64,000 bases of DNA from NCBI GenBank assembly GCA_020747065.1, contig JAGMVK010000017.1, positions 1,178,001 through 1,242,000 of the forward strand. The letters run 5' to 3'. This DNA is from Cadophora sp. MPI-SDFR-AT-0126 (Eukaryota; Ascomycota; Leotiomycetes; Helotiales; Ploettnerulaceae). Every line of letters begins with the position of its first letter. Positions within the stretch are counted from its first letter, which is position 1. The translations under genes were made by a program, and so were the position numbers. Under the pieces are notes generated by a model. That model saw only the letters and a program-made list of their open reading frames with translations. It was not told the origin of the DNA and ran no database searches. Below are positions 46,440 through 57,982 of this stretch, piece after piece.

Positions 46440-47060
46440 ATGAGTTAAACTAGCTTCCAAATCAACATCAAGTAGCCTCTGAACTTAACCCTTCATCTTC
46501 ACAGTTAAAGTATTGGTGTTAATTAGCTCTTGAAGAGCTCTATTCGGCGTTATTTTTGTTATAGCATCAGCAGGATTGCGAGTGCTATTGATCTATTGAA
46601 TCTCCGTCAACTTCCTACGCTTATATAATTAACGAATTACTATTATATCAATTATTAAACGTTTCTCCTTCGTAGTGCCAAGCTTGATAATACACTTGTA
46701 AAGAGATAGGGAATCTGTACACACTACGGTAGGAAGCTGTGGCAATCTAAGCTTATCCGTCACTATATTGATAGTGGTTCCCAAGGTAATTAATATATCA
46801 ATTCCTACTACCATAGCATACAGCTCCAAAGCGAGTACAGCACGCGTTACTCTCTTGCACTTTGTGGAGCTTATATGAATAATGTTGCCGGAGAGGATAA
46901 ATTCCGTATCCCCCTTCGTTTCTGTTCTAATTATTACTAGAAACCCGATCTGTGAACTTAGATCCTTGTTATTAGTAAATGATTCATCAATAAAAACATA
47001 AAGTTTAGCATGGTATAGATTAATTAGTATGTACCGTAAACCTTTCTCCGCGTTATCCAT
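46440..47060 (-). pseudogene. RNase H and C-terminus of the Copia polyprotein
   Basis: A minus-strand frame of 143 codons (47060-46629) carries the Copia RNase H domain: VFIDESFTNNKDLSSQIGF, then the TKCKRVTRAVLALELYAMV block and VVCTDSLSLYKCI. The end of the polyprotein (NPADAITKITPNRALQELI) can be followed to about 46,440 through stops. The domain places the element in Copia rather than Gypsy. Confidence 0.85.
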
Positions 47061-48250
47061 TTGCCATTAAAGGCGTTAGTTCAAAGCTTTAGCGTCGTCG
47101 ATCATTGGATCCTGATGTTACGCTGCCACCAATAAATCAAAGTTGGCTTCCGGTTAGTAAATCGTTGCAATATAAGCTCCGCGAGCGTATTACTCTACGT
47201 AGGCCTTCTTATAATCTGGTGCTTTCATATTAATTAACTCTAGCCTTACTCCTTGCCCTTTCTGCGATATGTAAATATTATCTCCGTCCAAAGTAATAGT
47301 ATATCCATTAAACGTAATAGATTTAAAGGGGAGTAGGACCTGAATCAGCTTCGTTAGGAAATTAGCTTCCATAATCCCGTCCTACTCTCTTACTAAAAAG
47401 TCATTATCCCCGAGGATAAGAGTATCGTCTATTTGCATTTCAATAACTCCAAACTCATGACTTTCTTTAGTACTAATTAGTAAGTAAGAGTTGTACGTTG
47501 ATATTTCTATCTGGAGCCTTTTTATATAGTGCTTATAGTAGGTGTTGAACTAGTGATTTCCGGATTCTGGTATACTATAAAGAAGGAGTATTACTATGAA
47601 TATCGTGCTAGGGGGGAATTTATTTGCGATCTCTTTCGGCGGCTATGTAAAGATATTCCGAAGGAGTTTTGTCGTTGACTGGACGTAGGCCTAGGTAATA
47701 TCTTGGATTGCTAGACGTATACTGGATCCCTTTCGGATCTAGTTCGGGTACCTTATAATTGCGGCTAGGAAGATGAGTAATCTCTGGCTTACTCGTTAGA
47801 TAGTGGAAGACTGGGTTAATATCTTCTTCTTACCTTTGTTATTAAAGCATTAGATGACGAGCCTTGATTTCTCGTATAGTATTGCAGACTCCTTACCCTT
47901 TACTTTATCTACTATCCTTGATTTAAAGATGCGGTAGCCTCTTACTCTGGAGTTACCTTTGGAAATCAGTATAAAAATACCTCTCTTAATAAGAGCTTTG
48001 TACTTGGTTCGTTAGGATTATTAAAATAGTGGGCTAGGTGTAGTGATCTTGCTCTCTGCGCGTAGCTTGATTAATAGCTCTTGATCTCTTATCTCCTTCT
48101 TAGTTAGAAATACTTCAGCATCGTAATTATCATTAATTATTAGTAGTCCTAGGATTGGCTTTATAAATGGGACTTCGATAGCGATTTGGGGGACTTTTAG
48201 TGTAATTTCGTGGGCTTTTCGGATTAGTGAGCTGGGCTTATGGGTCACAT
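47061..48250 (-). pseudogene. Reverse transcriptase region of the Copia element (degenerate)
   Basis: Broken minus-strand frames lie between integrase and RNase H (for example 48248-48021, beginning MTHKPSSLIRKAHEI, and 47372-47190, with KSITFNGYTITLDGDNIYISQKGQ). This is the position of the Copia reverse transcriptase, and the latter segment is typical of the region just before RNase H. I did not find an intact catalytic motif. Confidence 0.65.
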
Positions 48251-48379
48251 CTGGTAATTTTTTTTTCTTTTATTCAATACTAAATGTATCTATTTTAAAT
48301 GGATATATTGATATTAAATGAAATATGCGTGTTTTACTGTTATCTATATCTATTTTACATGCTTTGTCCTTTATTCTCA

Positions 48380-49210
48380 AGAAAGTGTAAGGTCCCTTCT
48401 ATTCCTTCTTTTTATGCTAGACTAATACTTGATCTTGAAGCTTGAGATTATAAATATACGTTATACTAGGGCCATTACGAGTTACTAGCGTATCGTTAAC
48501 TTACCGTTTCGCATATATTTAGTGTACCTCTATTATGGCCCTCTTGATAGTCTCCGCACGTTGTTAAATGAATAGGTTTAGAGGATCCATTTCCGTTATT
48601 TTTGGATAGGCACTAAAAACAAGAAACATAGGGATCAAGCCATTTGATCCAGCTGTATCATTAACAGCTTTAACAGTCATCTGTAGGCGATCCTCATCGC
48701 TTATATCAGGGTGCTCTTCCGTGACGATTTCGTAGGCACGTTAGAGTGGGTAATGATATCGTTCTACCTTGCCAATTAAGTGGTATACCTCTACCGGAAT
48801 AAGTTTAGGCGTACTCCCTACGGCCCTAAGTGCACTCCGAAACTCCGCAGAGTTGAAGTTAGTTCCATAGTTGTAAACAACGAAATCAAGGAATCTAATG
48901 TATATGTCCATCTATACTAACTTAAATGCATTGAAAGTAGCCCAAGCCGTAGCTAAACCGGGGCGCTTTTAGAGTAGCTTTACAGCTCTGAATCCTGTGG
49001 CCTCGTTTACTATATGAAGTGCATATCGTTCTCCAAACTGTACAATATTAATATAAACTATGTAATTAAAGTCTACATTATCTTGCAGTTTGAATCTAAA
49101 TCTGTGTAAAGCGTCTGCATGTTTCTGGTAGTGCTTATATATTTCTTTGACCCGTAACATGATATTGGAATCAGACTTATAGTCAGCTTGGTCTAGCAAA
49201 TGCTACAGAT
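48380..49210 (-). pseudogene. Integrase region of the Copia element (degenerate)
   Basis: The frame at 49199-48969 contains LQDNVDFNYIVYINIVQF followed by YALHIVNEATGFRAVKLL, the start of the Copia integrase core in which the first catalytic Asp normally stands where NIVQF is read. Further integrase sequence continues to about 48.4 kb with stops. Confidence 0.75.
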
Positions 49211-49682
49211 GTTGTACTAATAGGTAGCCGAATTATTTATGAAGTCAACGAATCTCTGCCTTTGTTAAATAGCACTGGCTAATTATATTAACTAAAGGTT
49301 CGATCAGTTGATAATACTGGTCCAAAAGAAGCTATAGGTGCTCCTTCTTTCGCACAATCAAGTACCTCTTGTCTCCCTGAACTAATATATTCTGCAGGTT
49401 ATCATAGTACGTACTTATCTTGTCCAGCTGTTGTAAACACACTAAGAATAGCACATCCGTATCTATAATATGGAAATCTAAAACCCCAACTGGGGTATCT
49501 ACCGTGGTAACCCCTAAGGAGGTATAAGAACCGGCTCCGAATTGGATCCGACTCCTGCCCGATTGACTAGTATTGTACTTGACATTCCGAACTCGCTGTA
49601 ACGCACGTAATTAATTAATACCTCCCACGTTCTTGCCAGACGCTCCTGTATTAATAAGAAGACCTTAAAAGAATTAATCTGT

Positions 49683-51960
49683 CTATTGCGTTGTGTACTT
49701 CTCTTCCTGGGGTAGTTTTTGAATTCTACTCTCTAGTACATGTAACGCCTTCCGTTCGTCAAGCCTTTTCATTACGTCTTGTACATCATACTCTACCTCA
49801 CTTGCTGTAAATACGGTCGTGAAGAAAGCCTTTCCGTCTTTGTTCCCGCTATCGGAACCAGTTAATAAATCATTAGAATATAATGAAGTATCGGAATCCT
49901 GGGAATCTGGATTATCTTCCTGAATTTTAGGACCTCCCTGGTTCTGATCCGAATCTAATCCAGTTCCCTTAGTATACACTAAGTAGGCCTTGAAAGAATC
50001 GTTAGTTACCTTTATACTTTTTACTTTGTGCTTAGTAAAGTACTTTGCTTTTAACGCTCTCTGCTCCTTATCAGAATAACGGCTACTATAGTAATCTATC
50101 TTCTTATAGATAATATACCCCGTGTAACCTAGTTTAGACTGGAATTTAGTTCCACGTTTATTGCCTACCGAAAACTTTATCCTCTAATCTAAATAGAGGG
50201 CTCTTCTGTCCGCTACGTAGAAACAATAGTAATTTGGCCCTAACCCGGTGTATTTTCCTACTTGTGATCCTGATTCATGGGTTATTTCCACGCTTAAAGC
50301 CGTGTAAAGGCTGTCTATTAATATAAGGAATATAGGTAGTGCTTAAAACAACGCTATCTTAAAGAGCGGGTTTCCAGATACTTCCTATATAAGCTTATTG
50401 CGCAACGTCTTGTTATTTTGCATATTATTGTCTTTAAGGCTAAGTTGGATACTTTATAATTCTCTGGCGAAGCTCTCCAACTAAGCTAAAATTAGCCTGC
50501 CTTTCTGGTAAGGCTCGGCTTGAAATAATAAGAAAGTCAGGCTAAACCAGCGGCTAAGGAATTAGTTAGCTCTCTTCTCTATCTCGAAGTTAGTATGTAT
50601 TGCTTTAATAAGATCATTAAATTTGTACCCCTTATTCTATAAGTATTGATAATAGTACGAACTTGCTCTGTTCCGGAGTATTATTGGAAATGCTTGGTAC
50701 TAAATGTCATAATTAACGCCGGCTTTCTGATAAAAGTCAGTAAAGATGTGTAGTTTCTTATCTAAGTGGTCTTTAGACCCACTATACTGAAGCTCTTTTA
50801 TGTACATCTTGCTGAGGCTTACTAAGGACTTCGATTGGCCCTGCGTCAATGTATCCTGGATATACTAGGACAGTTGTATCTGCTTTATATATAGTCCGTT
50901 AAGTCTAGGTCCCGTAAATAGGGGTAAAGACTCATCCCGCGGGTACATATCCGGAGCTGGCACTGGATTTGGTAACAGATTCTTATTTAGTCTTTATATT
51001 AGTGCTGTATTTAGGGGTCCTCTCCCAGGGGTAAATGAGAACTCCCTCTTTATATGAACTGGTGGTGTTGCGCCATATAAATCGTTGTCTGAAATAGTGA
51101 GTTTTGTATAGGCAGGGGTAGTAAAATTATCTAAGCTCTGAGATACCTCGGCCCTTGGGAAATTACTTCTTAACTGAATACGTTAGCGCGTCCCCTCTTC
51201 CTCCTCTGGAGTAATCGATTCAACAGAATCAATCACTACCGTTGGTTTATTGCGTTGATGTGGTGAAGGTACTCTCTGGTAAAGTGTTTAGGTAATTAAG
51301 GTCGTTGCTTAGCGAGTGCTCCAAATCTAGTCCGGTACCGTCTTGGAAGCGTTCTAAATCTGTAACCTTAACTAATCCTCTGGCTAAATATTATCTTTAG
51401 CTCGTGCTATCTAAGCTAACGCAATGGATACTAGTGCTCTGTCCTGTTGTACGTAAACACTATTAGCTCGTAATGCGTCCTATAGTATGATCCGCTCTGA
51501 TTTCCTTATCCGGGAAAAATGGAATAGAGACTAATTTCTAAAGTACTTCCAGTAGTCTTGGAAAAGGAACTCGCCCTTCTTACTGCTATCGCAGAAGAGC
51601 TTCCGAAACTCCTGCAAAAGCTTTATTGGATCCTCTAGTGATTCCTCCACTAGCTTTAACCTTATCTACACTGCTTCCGCCGCTTCCTCTTCCCCTTCTA
51701 CTCTTTCCTCCCGATCTAAAATAGCTAGTGTTTCTTTAACTATAGTTCGTATCTAAATCGGTGGTCTTCTGAATATGGTATTGTTTACTTAAAAGCTCTT
51801 TAGCTAGAGTTAAGTAATTGACTTAACGATTGTTGAAGAGGAATCGCTGTTATTATTATATGTATAAGTATATAAGATTTGCAATCTAAACGTGATACTT
51901 GTCCCTTACTCCTGAATCGCTACTTGTTAATTTAGTTTCAAAGAGTTGCCCGTTAAGTAT
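49683..51960 (-). pseudogene. Gag/protease region of the Copia element (degenerate)
   Basis: The first third of the element after its 5' LTR. The longest open part (49979-49683, 98 codons) is acidic and hydrophilic (NPDSQDSDTSLYSNDLL and EVEYDVQDVMKRLDE), a linker-like composition. No zinc knuckle was identified. Boundaries are approximate. Confidence 0.55.
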
Positions 51961-52040
51961 AGCTAAGTACTTAATATTGAAGTCGCCGCTTTTCTTGCTG
52001 TGACTTATCTGCTTTATGGTACATGTTGATCACTGATCAG

Positions 52041-52255
52041 TGTTAGTTCAATACCGAATATAAGCCAAGAATTAAACGTAAATATCATGTATATGTATAT
52101 TAAGCTTAATAGTATGGAAAATCTGTGTATTTCTAAGAGGGGGCGGGAGATGCCAGACTATATACTGCCTCCGAAACGCTACTGAATCGCCTCCGCAAGT
52201 GGTCCTACCCCTTATTCTAGCTGAGACATGTCCTGTATGGGCCTGTGGACCAACA
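52041..52255 (-). repeat. 5' LTR of the Copia element
   Basis: 215 bp, ending (plus strand) in CCAACA and followed by the TTATT duplication. The adjacent internal sequence contains the near-palindrome TGATCACTGATCAG, which overlaps the expected primer-binding position. Confidence 0.93.
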
Positions 52256-52764
52256 TTATTATTTATAGGTATTTAAATATCAGAACTTATTCGAAGTCCG
52301 TTAGAAGAAGTATTAGTCGGTATATTTAGGTAAGGGGACTCATAGGTAATAAAAGAAGCTAGACTGATAATTTAATATGATACCTACTATAACTAATAAT
52401 ATAAACGTAGCTTACTCGCTCTCGCAGCCTCTACTATATCTAGATTAGTTAGATACTTTCTAGGCCTACTACTATATTTCTTTAGAGATTAATTTAGAGC
52501 TATTAGAATAAGGATAAAGAAGAAAGCAGCTCTTTAAGCACTTATATAAGACTAGAAAATAATCTTGATTTAGTTAGTGCTATTCCCCTGCCTATTATAT
52601 AAATTAAATAGATCTATAACTTAACTAATTCCGCTATTAAGACTTAGATAATTATATTTAATTATATATTCCTTATAATAATATTTAAGACTATCTGATC
52701 TTTTTATTATATCTATAATTAATTATATTAGGTATAAGTAAAGTAGAACTAGAAAATAACCTTA

Positions 52765-52910
52765 ATTAGAAAGGCAGTAATCTACTAGTAATACTAGACT
52801 TCTCGCTAAATTAAGAAGCGTAGTACTATAATACTCACCTTTAATTAATTATATATTCCACTATAACGCCTATACTATAATATAAATAAGTATAGTATTA
52901 CTTCTAAGTA
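52765..52910 (+). repeat. Degenerate direct repeat, copy 2 (partner 44398-44560)
   Basis: The right-hand copy of the repeat described at 44,398. The AT-rich block ends about 70 bp further on. Confidence 0.65.
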
Positions 52911-52980
52911 ATTTTGAATAGAAAATATACCTTAAATCCCAAATCCTATCCTGACCCTTACTCTATATTCTCCTTTCATT

Positions 52981-54250
52981 ATGCTTAACGCGCCAGAAAT
53001 TGCACTAGAGGTTCAAATCTAATAAAATTTCGCTTTTGAAGCGCAAACTGAAGTCGTTGAACATAGAAATTCAGACTAGGGTGCAACGTGTTCTCTCTAG
53101 TAAGTAAAGCTTTTGCGACCGAGAGTCCAAGTGCCGCCGCGACATACAGGTGCTACAATGCGACTAGCTAAGGCTTGAGCACTAGGGAATTTGTCTAGGC
53201 CAACTACACCGAGGTGTTAACGAGTAAGAGCAGTTCCCGAAGGACTCCCAAATGCAACCCTAGGCGAGCCGATAGGAGGTTCACAAGTAGTTACATTCAT
53301 GCAAAGCTTACACAGGAGGATTCCCGATTCGAGAAAAATAAGGCTCAAGTCATTGTTAATCTTACGACTTCGCAAAAGAAAAGTGGACCTTAGATAAACT
53401 ACCGAAGCTCTATACCCGCAATAACGTGCGCTCCTACCTGTAGAGAACCCAAGCGTCTGAAGGGTGATCGCTCTTGCCGATCGCATCATCGACGAGACCA
53501 ACGAGTGTCTTAGAGGATATTTTTGACGGTGGGCCTAGGATTCTACTCGTTGAACGCAAGTCATTGTATTAGCTCTAGTACTGGTAATTTTATGTTTCAA
53601 ATCGGAGTACAGCATTGCCAACTTCCGGATACTATTCAAAGCCAGGGCCGATAGTCAAGGTTCCCAAATCTTCATTCCGGAATCCTGTCACCCCGCCATT
53701 TCAGCTCCTGTACGTGTTACTAACAATCACCAATCACTGAAAGAATCTCTCTATAAGGCTGACCTTGTGGCGCGGGACAGCTTAACTCCCATCGGCATTC
53801 TCCATGAATTCACAGCCACACGCTTGGCAATCCTGTTACCTCCAATGATGCTCCTATGTTTGCTCAGCTCTTCGAGCATCTCCTAAGCAATTAAATTCTT
53901 CTTTCAAAAGCCCAGGCAGTTCGCGGTGCAGCCACATGAGTTGCCACCTCTCGCCTCATCGAGTCTTTTTCCACGCTTCAACTCATTCGATGATGAACTG
54001 GAAAGCTGAGGTGCGGGAATTGATGATCCGCGCCAGAGGCTTCAGAGTGGAGAACTCCGTAAGAAGGATGGAATCTTGGGGTAGTGTGTATCCATGATTT
54101 GCTGGATTTGAATGAGGATATGCTCAGCGAAAAGTCTAGTTAAGGAGATTGAAATGTATAAATCCTGCCGGTCGTCCTCAAATTGAATTCACGGAAGCAC
54201 AATACAATCGCAGAACACCAGACAACTTCAAACACACACGGGGATCAACA
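52981..54250. other. Region of normal composition, apparently decayed coding or unique sequence
   Basis: Composition returns to normal at about 52,980. Frames on both strands are short and frequently stopped, with CAG/CGA-to-TAG/TGA type changes possible from RIP leaking out of the block. One minus frame (53501-53217, 94 codons) has no recognisable domain. I could not identify an ancestral gene. The last 100 bp should be promoter of the next gene. Confidence 0.45.
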
Positions 54251-54941
54251 ATGGCATACCCAACACAACCAGCTTACATCGTCACCTGCGCTGGGTGGGA
54301 GGAGCGTCTCAAGGAACACCCCGTCTTCGACTGGATGGTAGGCTCCTCTTCATCTTCTTCATGTCCCTTCCCCACTCACAATAACAGACGGACCACGAAG
54401 CTGCCTTCGACTTCGGCAGCGCCAAGACTGAACCATACACTAATTGGTTCACCCCTGATTTCACATTTGCTGAACCCTCGGGCGCTTCCTTCACTGGCGA
54501 AGTTGCCTGGGCTAAACTCCTCGAGACGTACGCTCCGCTTTCTGCCCATTTCCACGAGCCATTCTTTGGAGTTGTCTTTGAGAATGAAAAGGGCTATGAA
54601 CTTTTTGGGTGCGCAAAGATTTTTGCTAACCTTCTTGTGCCCGGTACGTTACCTATCCTTTCTCGATTACCTAACGAGAGAATGCAAGGGTTGTTTGAAG
54701 GGAAGATTTTCTGACCGAGGAGACAGGCGGGGGAGACAAGAAGACGGACGGCAAGGGCAGGGAGTGGGATGTTGAAGTTCCGGGTGCCTTCCACTTTACG
54801 TACGTCAAGGAAGAGGGGGCCCATAAGGGGTTGAGACTGAGCGCGGAGAAGCTTTATGCGGATGGGTTGCCGATGGTCTCGGCTCTGTTGAAGAGAGGAA
54901 TGGTCAGTGGTGAGGACTTGGTGAAGAAGCTTTCTGCTTGA
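54251..54941 (+). CDS. Small NTF2/SnoaL-like fold protein
   Basis: Three exons (54251-54337, 54388-54643, 54727-54941) encode about 185 residues; introns are 50 and 83 bp with donors GTAGGC and GTACGT. The sequence (TPDFTFAEPSGASFTGEVAWAK..., then HFHEPFFGVVFENEKGYELFG..., then VPGAFHFTYVKEEG) resembles fungal NTF2-like or SnoaL-like small proteins. These form a cone-shaped pocket and may be enzymes or ligand binders. No catalytic residues can be named with confidence. No signal peptide. The exon joins keep frame with no stops and the codon use looks normal, so the gene should be functional despite standing between an RIP block and repeats. Confidence 0.8.
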
Positions 54942-55803
54942 GGAGCCACTTATCAAGGCAAAGACACGAAGGCATGGGACGTTGAAGTGGAGAAACCGAT
55001 CCGATAGGATGGTTTGGGTTGTTCTGTAGTGCGGGTTTGGGAGACGATGTTGATGCCTTTCTTTATCTGGGCTTTCCTATCTTCCCGCCTTTTTGTATTA
55101 CGGCTGCGCCGTTTCAATTAAACCATTTTCGGCCGATTTTCGAAGCCAGCGCAACGTTTAATTTGACATGAACGTGTACTTGAATAGCCAAAAGATCCAA
55201 GACATCAACAACACCAGGCTAAATTAGAGCGCCACCTTTGCAAGGAGAATGAAAACCGTTTGCGGATGTACGTGGGAATATACGAAACGTATTGCTAGCA
55301 AATAACTAGCGCCAGCCCAAAAATTACAGAAAGGAGGTAGCGCGGGAGAAGCTCCGTAACTTATAGACATGTATCAGGAGAGAGAATAATACAACTTCAA
55401 TAGCTTACAAAGTTATTTGATTTCTTTTGTAAGAAGGTCTTCAGTAAAATTAAAGACGCTCTTCGCAGACCTTGCTACTCTATCGAGTATTTGTACGTAT
55501 GAGAGACCTCTTATTTCTTACAGGGATTGTATAATTCCTTCCGCCTTCGTGGCTGGGACACCAAGAAAGGAAGTATTAAAAGTCTTTCGTACTTTACGCC
55601 TAAGACATGTTCACCAAAACAAATTTCAAAAGCGACAACAGTTCCAAATTCTCACTCTCGCTGCCCCCTGACCATCCTCTACACCCTTACCCTCCTCGGG
55701 CCTTACTCGGCGCACCGGACAAACTCCCAGTCTGAACATCAGTGGTATTAATCCCAATAGTAATATACCCGATAACTACGCCAGTTAGCTCCATTCCATC
55801 GGC
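54942..55803. other. Intergenic spacer between convergent genes
   Basis: The 3' regions of the NTF2-like gene and the dioxygenase remnant. No gene, RNA or repeat is visible; short plus-strand frames look random. Confidence 0.5.
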
Positions 55804-56456
55804 TCAATAATAATCAAACTGACCTCCATTCGCCATATCAACGCCATCCGCAACGACCAAATCAATGACAGGATTATACCCATTTGCAAACCCCTGCCCA
55901 AAAACATAGTCATCAGCATTAGTAGTGCGATTAATAGTAGTGTGAGAGGCATAAGGCTTAACAGCCATCAACTCCAGCGCAATATCATCAGGGATATAAA
56001 TCTGCCCAGTGCTGACTCTATTGCCAGCAGAGATGGTACCATTAGGGGCGAGGACCCAGTCAGTGTGTGCCTCAACGTGGATGTGAATCGAGCGTTGGAT
56101 GTAGAAGCCTGGAATGATGGTTTGCATTTCCATGAATCCATCTGAATCCGTAGGCCATATTCCACGTAGGAAAGTGGCCGTGTCGGTGTAGAGGTCCGTC
56201 TTGCCGATCTCAAAATCCGCGATGTTCATTTGCTGGAGGAGCGTCGCAAACGGCGTGTCTGGCGAGAGTTTGGTGAACGATGAGTAAGACCCTGTAGCGT
56301 TGTAGTGCCAGAAATCGACGAGAACAATCTGGAGTGGCTCGCAAGTTGTCATATCTAAAACCTCAACATCAAGGGTGAATGGGATACCCGGTTGACTTTC
56401 GGTCATGTCTTGACGTAGCGTTTGGGATCGTGGCCAGACATACTTTCTCCCGTCAG
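55804..56456 (-). pseudogene. Secreted intradiol ring-cleavage dioxygenase, 5' end missing
   Basis: The minus-strand frame from 56406 to 55804 gives 200 residues of an extracellular fungal intradiol dioxygenase (aromatic ring opening, non-haem Fe(III)). Seen are TCEPLQIVLVDFWHYNATG, FLRGIWPTDSDGF and the iron-ligand motif GFYIQRSIHIHV (one Tyr, two His). The same frame continues upstream of its first ATG to at least about 56,450 as KYVWPRSQTLRQDMTES, the stretch with the other ligand Tyr, behind a possible acceptor (AATAAG). No start codon, signal peptide or N-terminal exon follows. Within about 70 bp the sequence enters a GC-rich repeat (56,532). In FWHYNA the usual Cys is replaced by Tyr. 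The gene therefore appears truncated by the repeat; an exon beyond the repeat is less likely. Confidence 0.75.
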
Positions 56457-56531
56457 CACTTATTTACCACGTCTTTAGAAAAAAAAAACCCACCGGACCC
56501 TCTGTAACAGTAGGGGCAAGGACACTACTCT

Positions 56532-56650
56532 CTATGCGGGGGCCCTTTTGCGGTCCAAAAGGGGGCGCGGGCCTGGGAGCGGCCCGTGCCGCTCCCGCGC
56601 GCACGGACTTATATTCTAAAAGATTATATTCTAAAAGGCCTGGGGGCTCC
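56532..56650 (+). repeat. GC-rich interspersed repeat, copy 1
   Basis: About 115 bp of strong GC character, sharing GGGGGCCCTTTTGCGGTCCA, GCGCGGGCCTGGGAGCGGCC and GCGCGCACGGACTTA with copy 2. It contains self-complementary stretches (CCCTTTTG with CAAAAGGG; GCGCGGG with CCCGCGC) that could form a double hairpin. Confidence 0.88.
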
Positions 56651-56967
56651 CCTCTTTCCCGACGCCGCTACGGTGATCGCTAGGCATACTTGTATTATTC
56701 ATTAAGTAAGGAGACGTGTATTAATTATAGAGTATTTAAAGTAAGCGATTATAAAGTGTAGTAAAGGATCTTACTTAATATAAGTCTGCGAGTACTAGTA
56801 GTATTAAGTAAGTAAGAACTAAAATAAATAAATAAACTAATAAGTAAATAAACTTATAAATCTATCTTATAATATTTTCTATAGTAGTATGAATTATTAG
56901 AAATATTAGCTTAATTACTAATTAAAGGTTAAAAGATTAGATTAGTAGTAGTAGTTCGTAGTAGTAG
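56651..56967. other. AT-rich flank of the truncated Gypsy copy
   Basis: About 300 bp of AT-rich sequence with no recognisable element of its own, including an AATAAATAAATAAACTAATA low-complexity run. Confidence 0.45.
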
Positions 56968-57861
56968 TGTAACAACGTAATATTACTAAGTGTAGTATCA
57001 AGTATAGGAGCAAGAGGGTAGGTAAATAGTAATATTATAGGTTTAGTACAAAGGAAATAAGAAGGTAAGGAGCTCTTATAGAAGGAGCGGTTCTATATAT
57101 ATACGAATCTAGTCCGGCTTTTGTTCAGTAATATTTTAGCTAAACCTAAGTACTTCTATTTTTAGTACTTTCGTTACTTCAATATTATATCACTCTCCTC
57201 TTATAAGAGAACTTACCCTTAAGCTCTGAATCGTATTTTTATATAGAATTATTATTATATAAAATAGTAGAAATATATAGCTTTAATAAGGAGATTTTAG
57301 AGAAAGTATTAATTTAGTAGTATTAATTAATAATAATAGCAGTAGTAAGCAAGGTAGTAACTTAACTATAAAACTATTTAAAAGGCGTTTGAATTAGGTT
57401 TAGTAAAGCTATAATTGCTTACTATTATATGTATTATAATACTTAATAGCGCAAATTTCTAGAATTTTGACTTTTTTTTTTAAATAATTATAACTTCAAG
57501 CTTTATAAGTAAATCTTATATATAGAGATTTGTTAATTTATATATATTATTAATATATTTTAATAGTCCGTATTAAATAAAATAAGCAATTTAAGAGTAA
57601 GTTAAGTTCTGAATTCCTAGTAGTTTAGCGGTGATTCGGAATTAATTTAGTGTATTAATATAAATAGTACTTACTTTAACTCCTATTAACGCTCTTGAGT
57701 TCGCCTACTGTAAGTATTGCATTTAATGTGTTTATCTACTTGTTACGGAATTAGACTATATTTACGAGTTTAATAGTACTAGAAGTAAGAAGTATGCGTA
57801 TTGCAAGAAGTAAGTAAAAAAGTATAATTCTATAAGTACTTTTTATTTCCTTTTTCTAAAT
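56968..57861 (-). mobile_element. Truncated 3' end of a second Gypsy copy (LTR plus internal part)
   Basis: 56968-57189 is the 222 bp Gypsy LTR in reverse orientation (reads TGTAACAACG at the left and ends AATATTATA). 57190-57861 is the adjoining internal 3' sequence, including the reversed purine tract (TCACTCTCCTCTTATAAGAG) and continuing to the equivalent of about 41,090 in the full copy. The fragment stops exactly at GC-rich repeat copy 2. It is RIP-mutated. Confidence 0.87.
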
Positions 57862-57866
57862 CCTAC

Positions 57867-57982
57867 CTCTTATGTGGGGGCCCTTTTGCGGTCCAAAAGG
57901 GGGGCGCGGGCCTGGGAGCGGCCCGTGCCGCCCCCGCGCGCACGGACTTACAGTCAAAAAGGTTACATCCTAAAAGGCCTGG
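57867..57982 (+). repeat. GC-rich interspersed repeat, copy 2
   Basis: Nearly identical to copy 1 over the first 85 bp (through GCGCGCACGGACTTA), then diverging but still sharing TCCTAAAAGGCCTGG. In direct orientation with copy 1, 1.3 kb apart, with the Gypsy fragment between them. Confidence 0.88.

Larger units (their letters stand above)
44642..52255 (-). mobile_element. Ty1/Copia LTR retrotransposon, minus strand, partly RIP-mutated
   Basis: A 7,614 bp element bounded by 215 bp LTRs (44642-44856 and 52041-52255) and a perfect 5 bp target duplication TTATT (44637-44641 and 52256-52260). On the minus strand the order is gag (about 51.9-50 kb), integrase (start near 49.2 kb), reverse transcriptase (about 48.2-47.2 kb), RNase H (47.1-46.6 kb). 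Integrase preceding reverse transcriptase marks it as Copia. It is less AT-biased than the Gypsy element and retains frames of 60-140 codons, so it was mutated less heavily or later. Stops and missing blocks make it inactive as it stands. Confidence 0.9.
25540..52980. other. AT-rich, RIP-degraded transposon block
   Basis: Composition changes sharply right after the regulator's stop codon. For about 27.4 kb the sequence is dominated by A and T, CA/TG dinucleotides are scarce and TA is in excess. Retroelement frames can still be followed, but are peppered with TAA and TAG where relatives have CAA and CAG. This is the mark of repeat-induced point mutation. No host gene is visible inside. Individual elements are listed below; the rest (parts of 30.2-32.4 and 42.0-44.6 kb) is repeat-derived sequence too decayed for me to classify. 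Confidence 0.92.

Noticed and set aside
53217..53501. 94-codon minus-strand frame
   Set aside because: No recognisable domain and no support from neighbouring splice sites.
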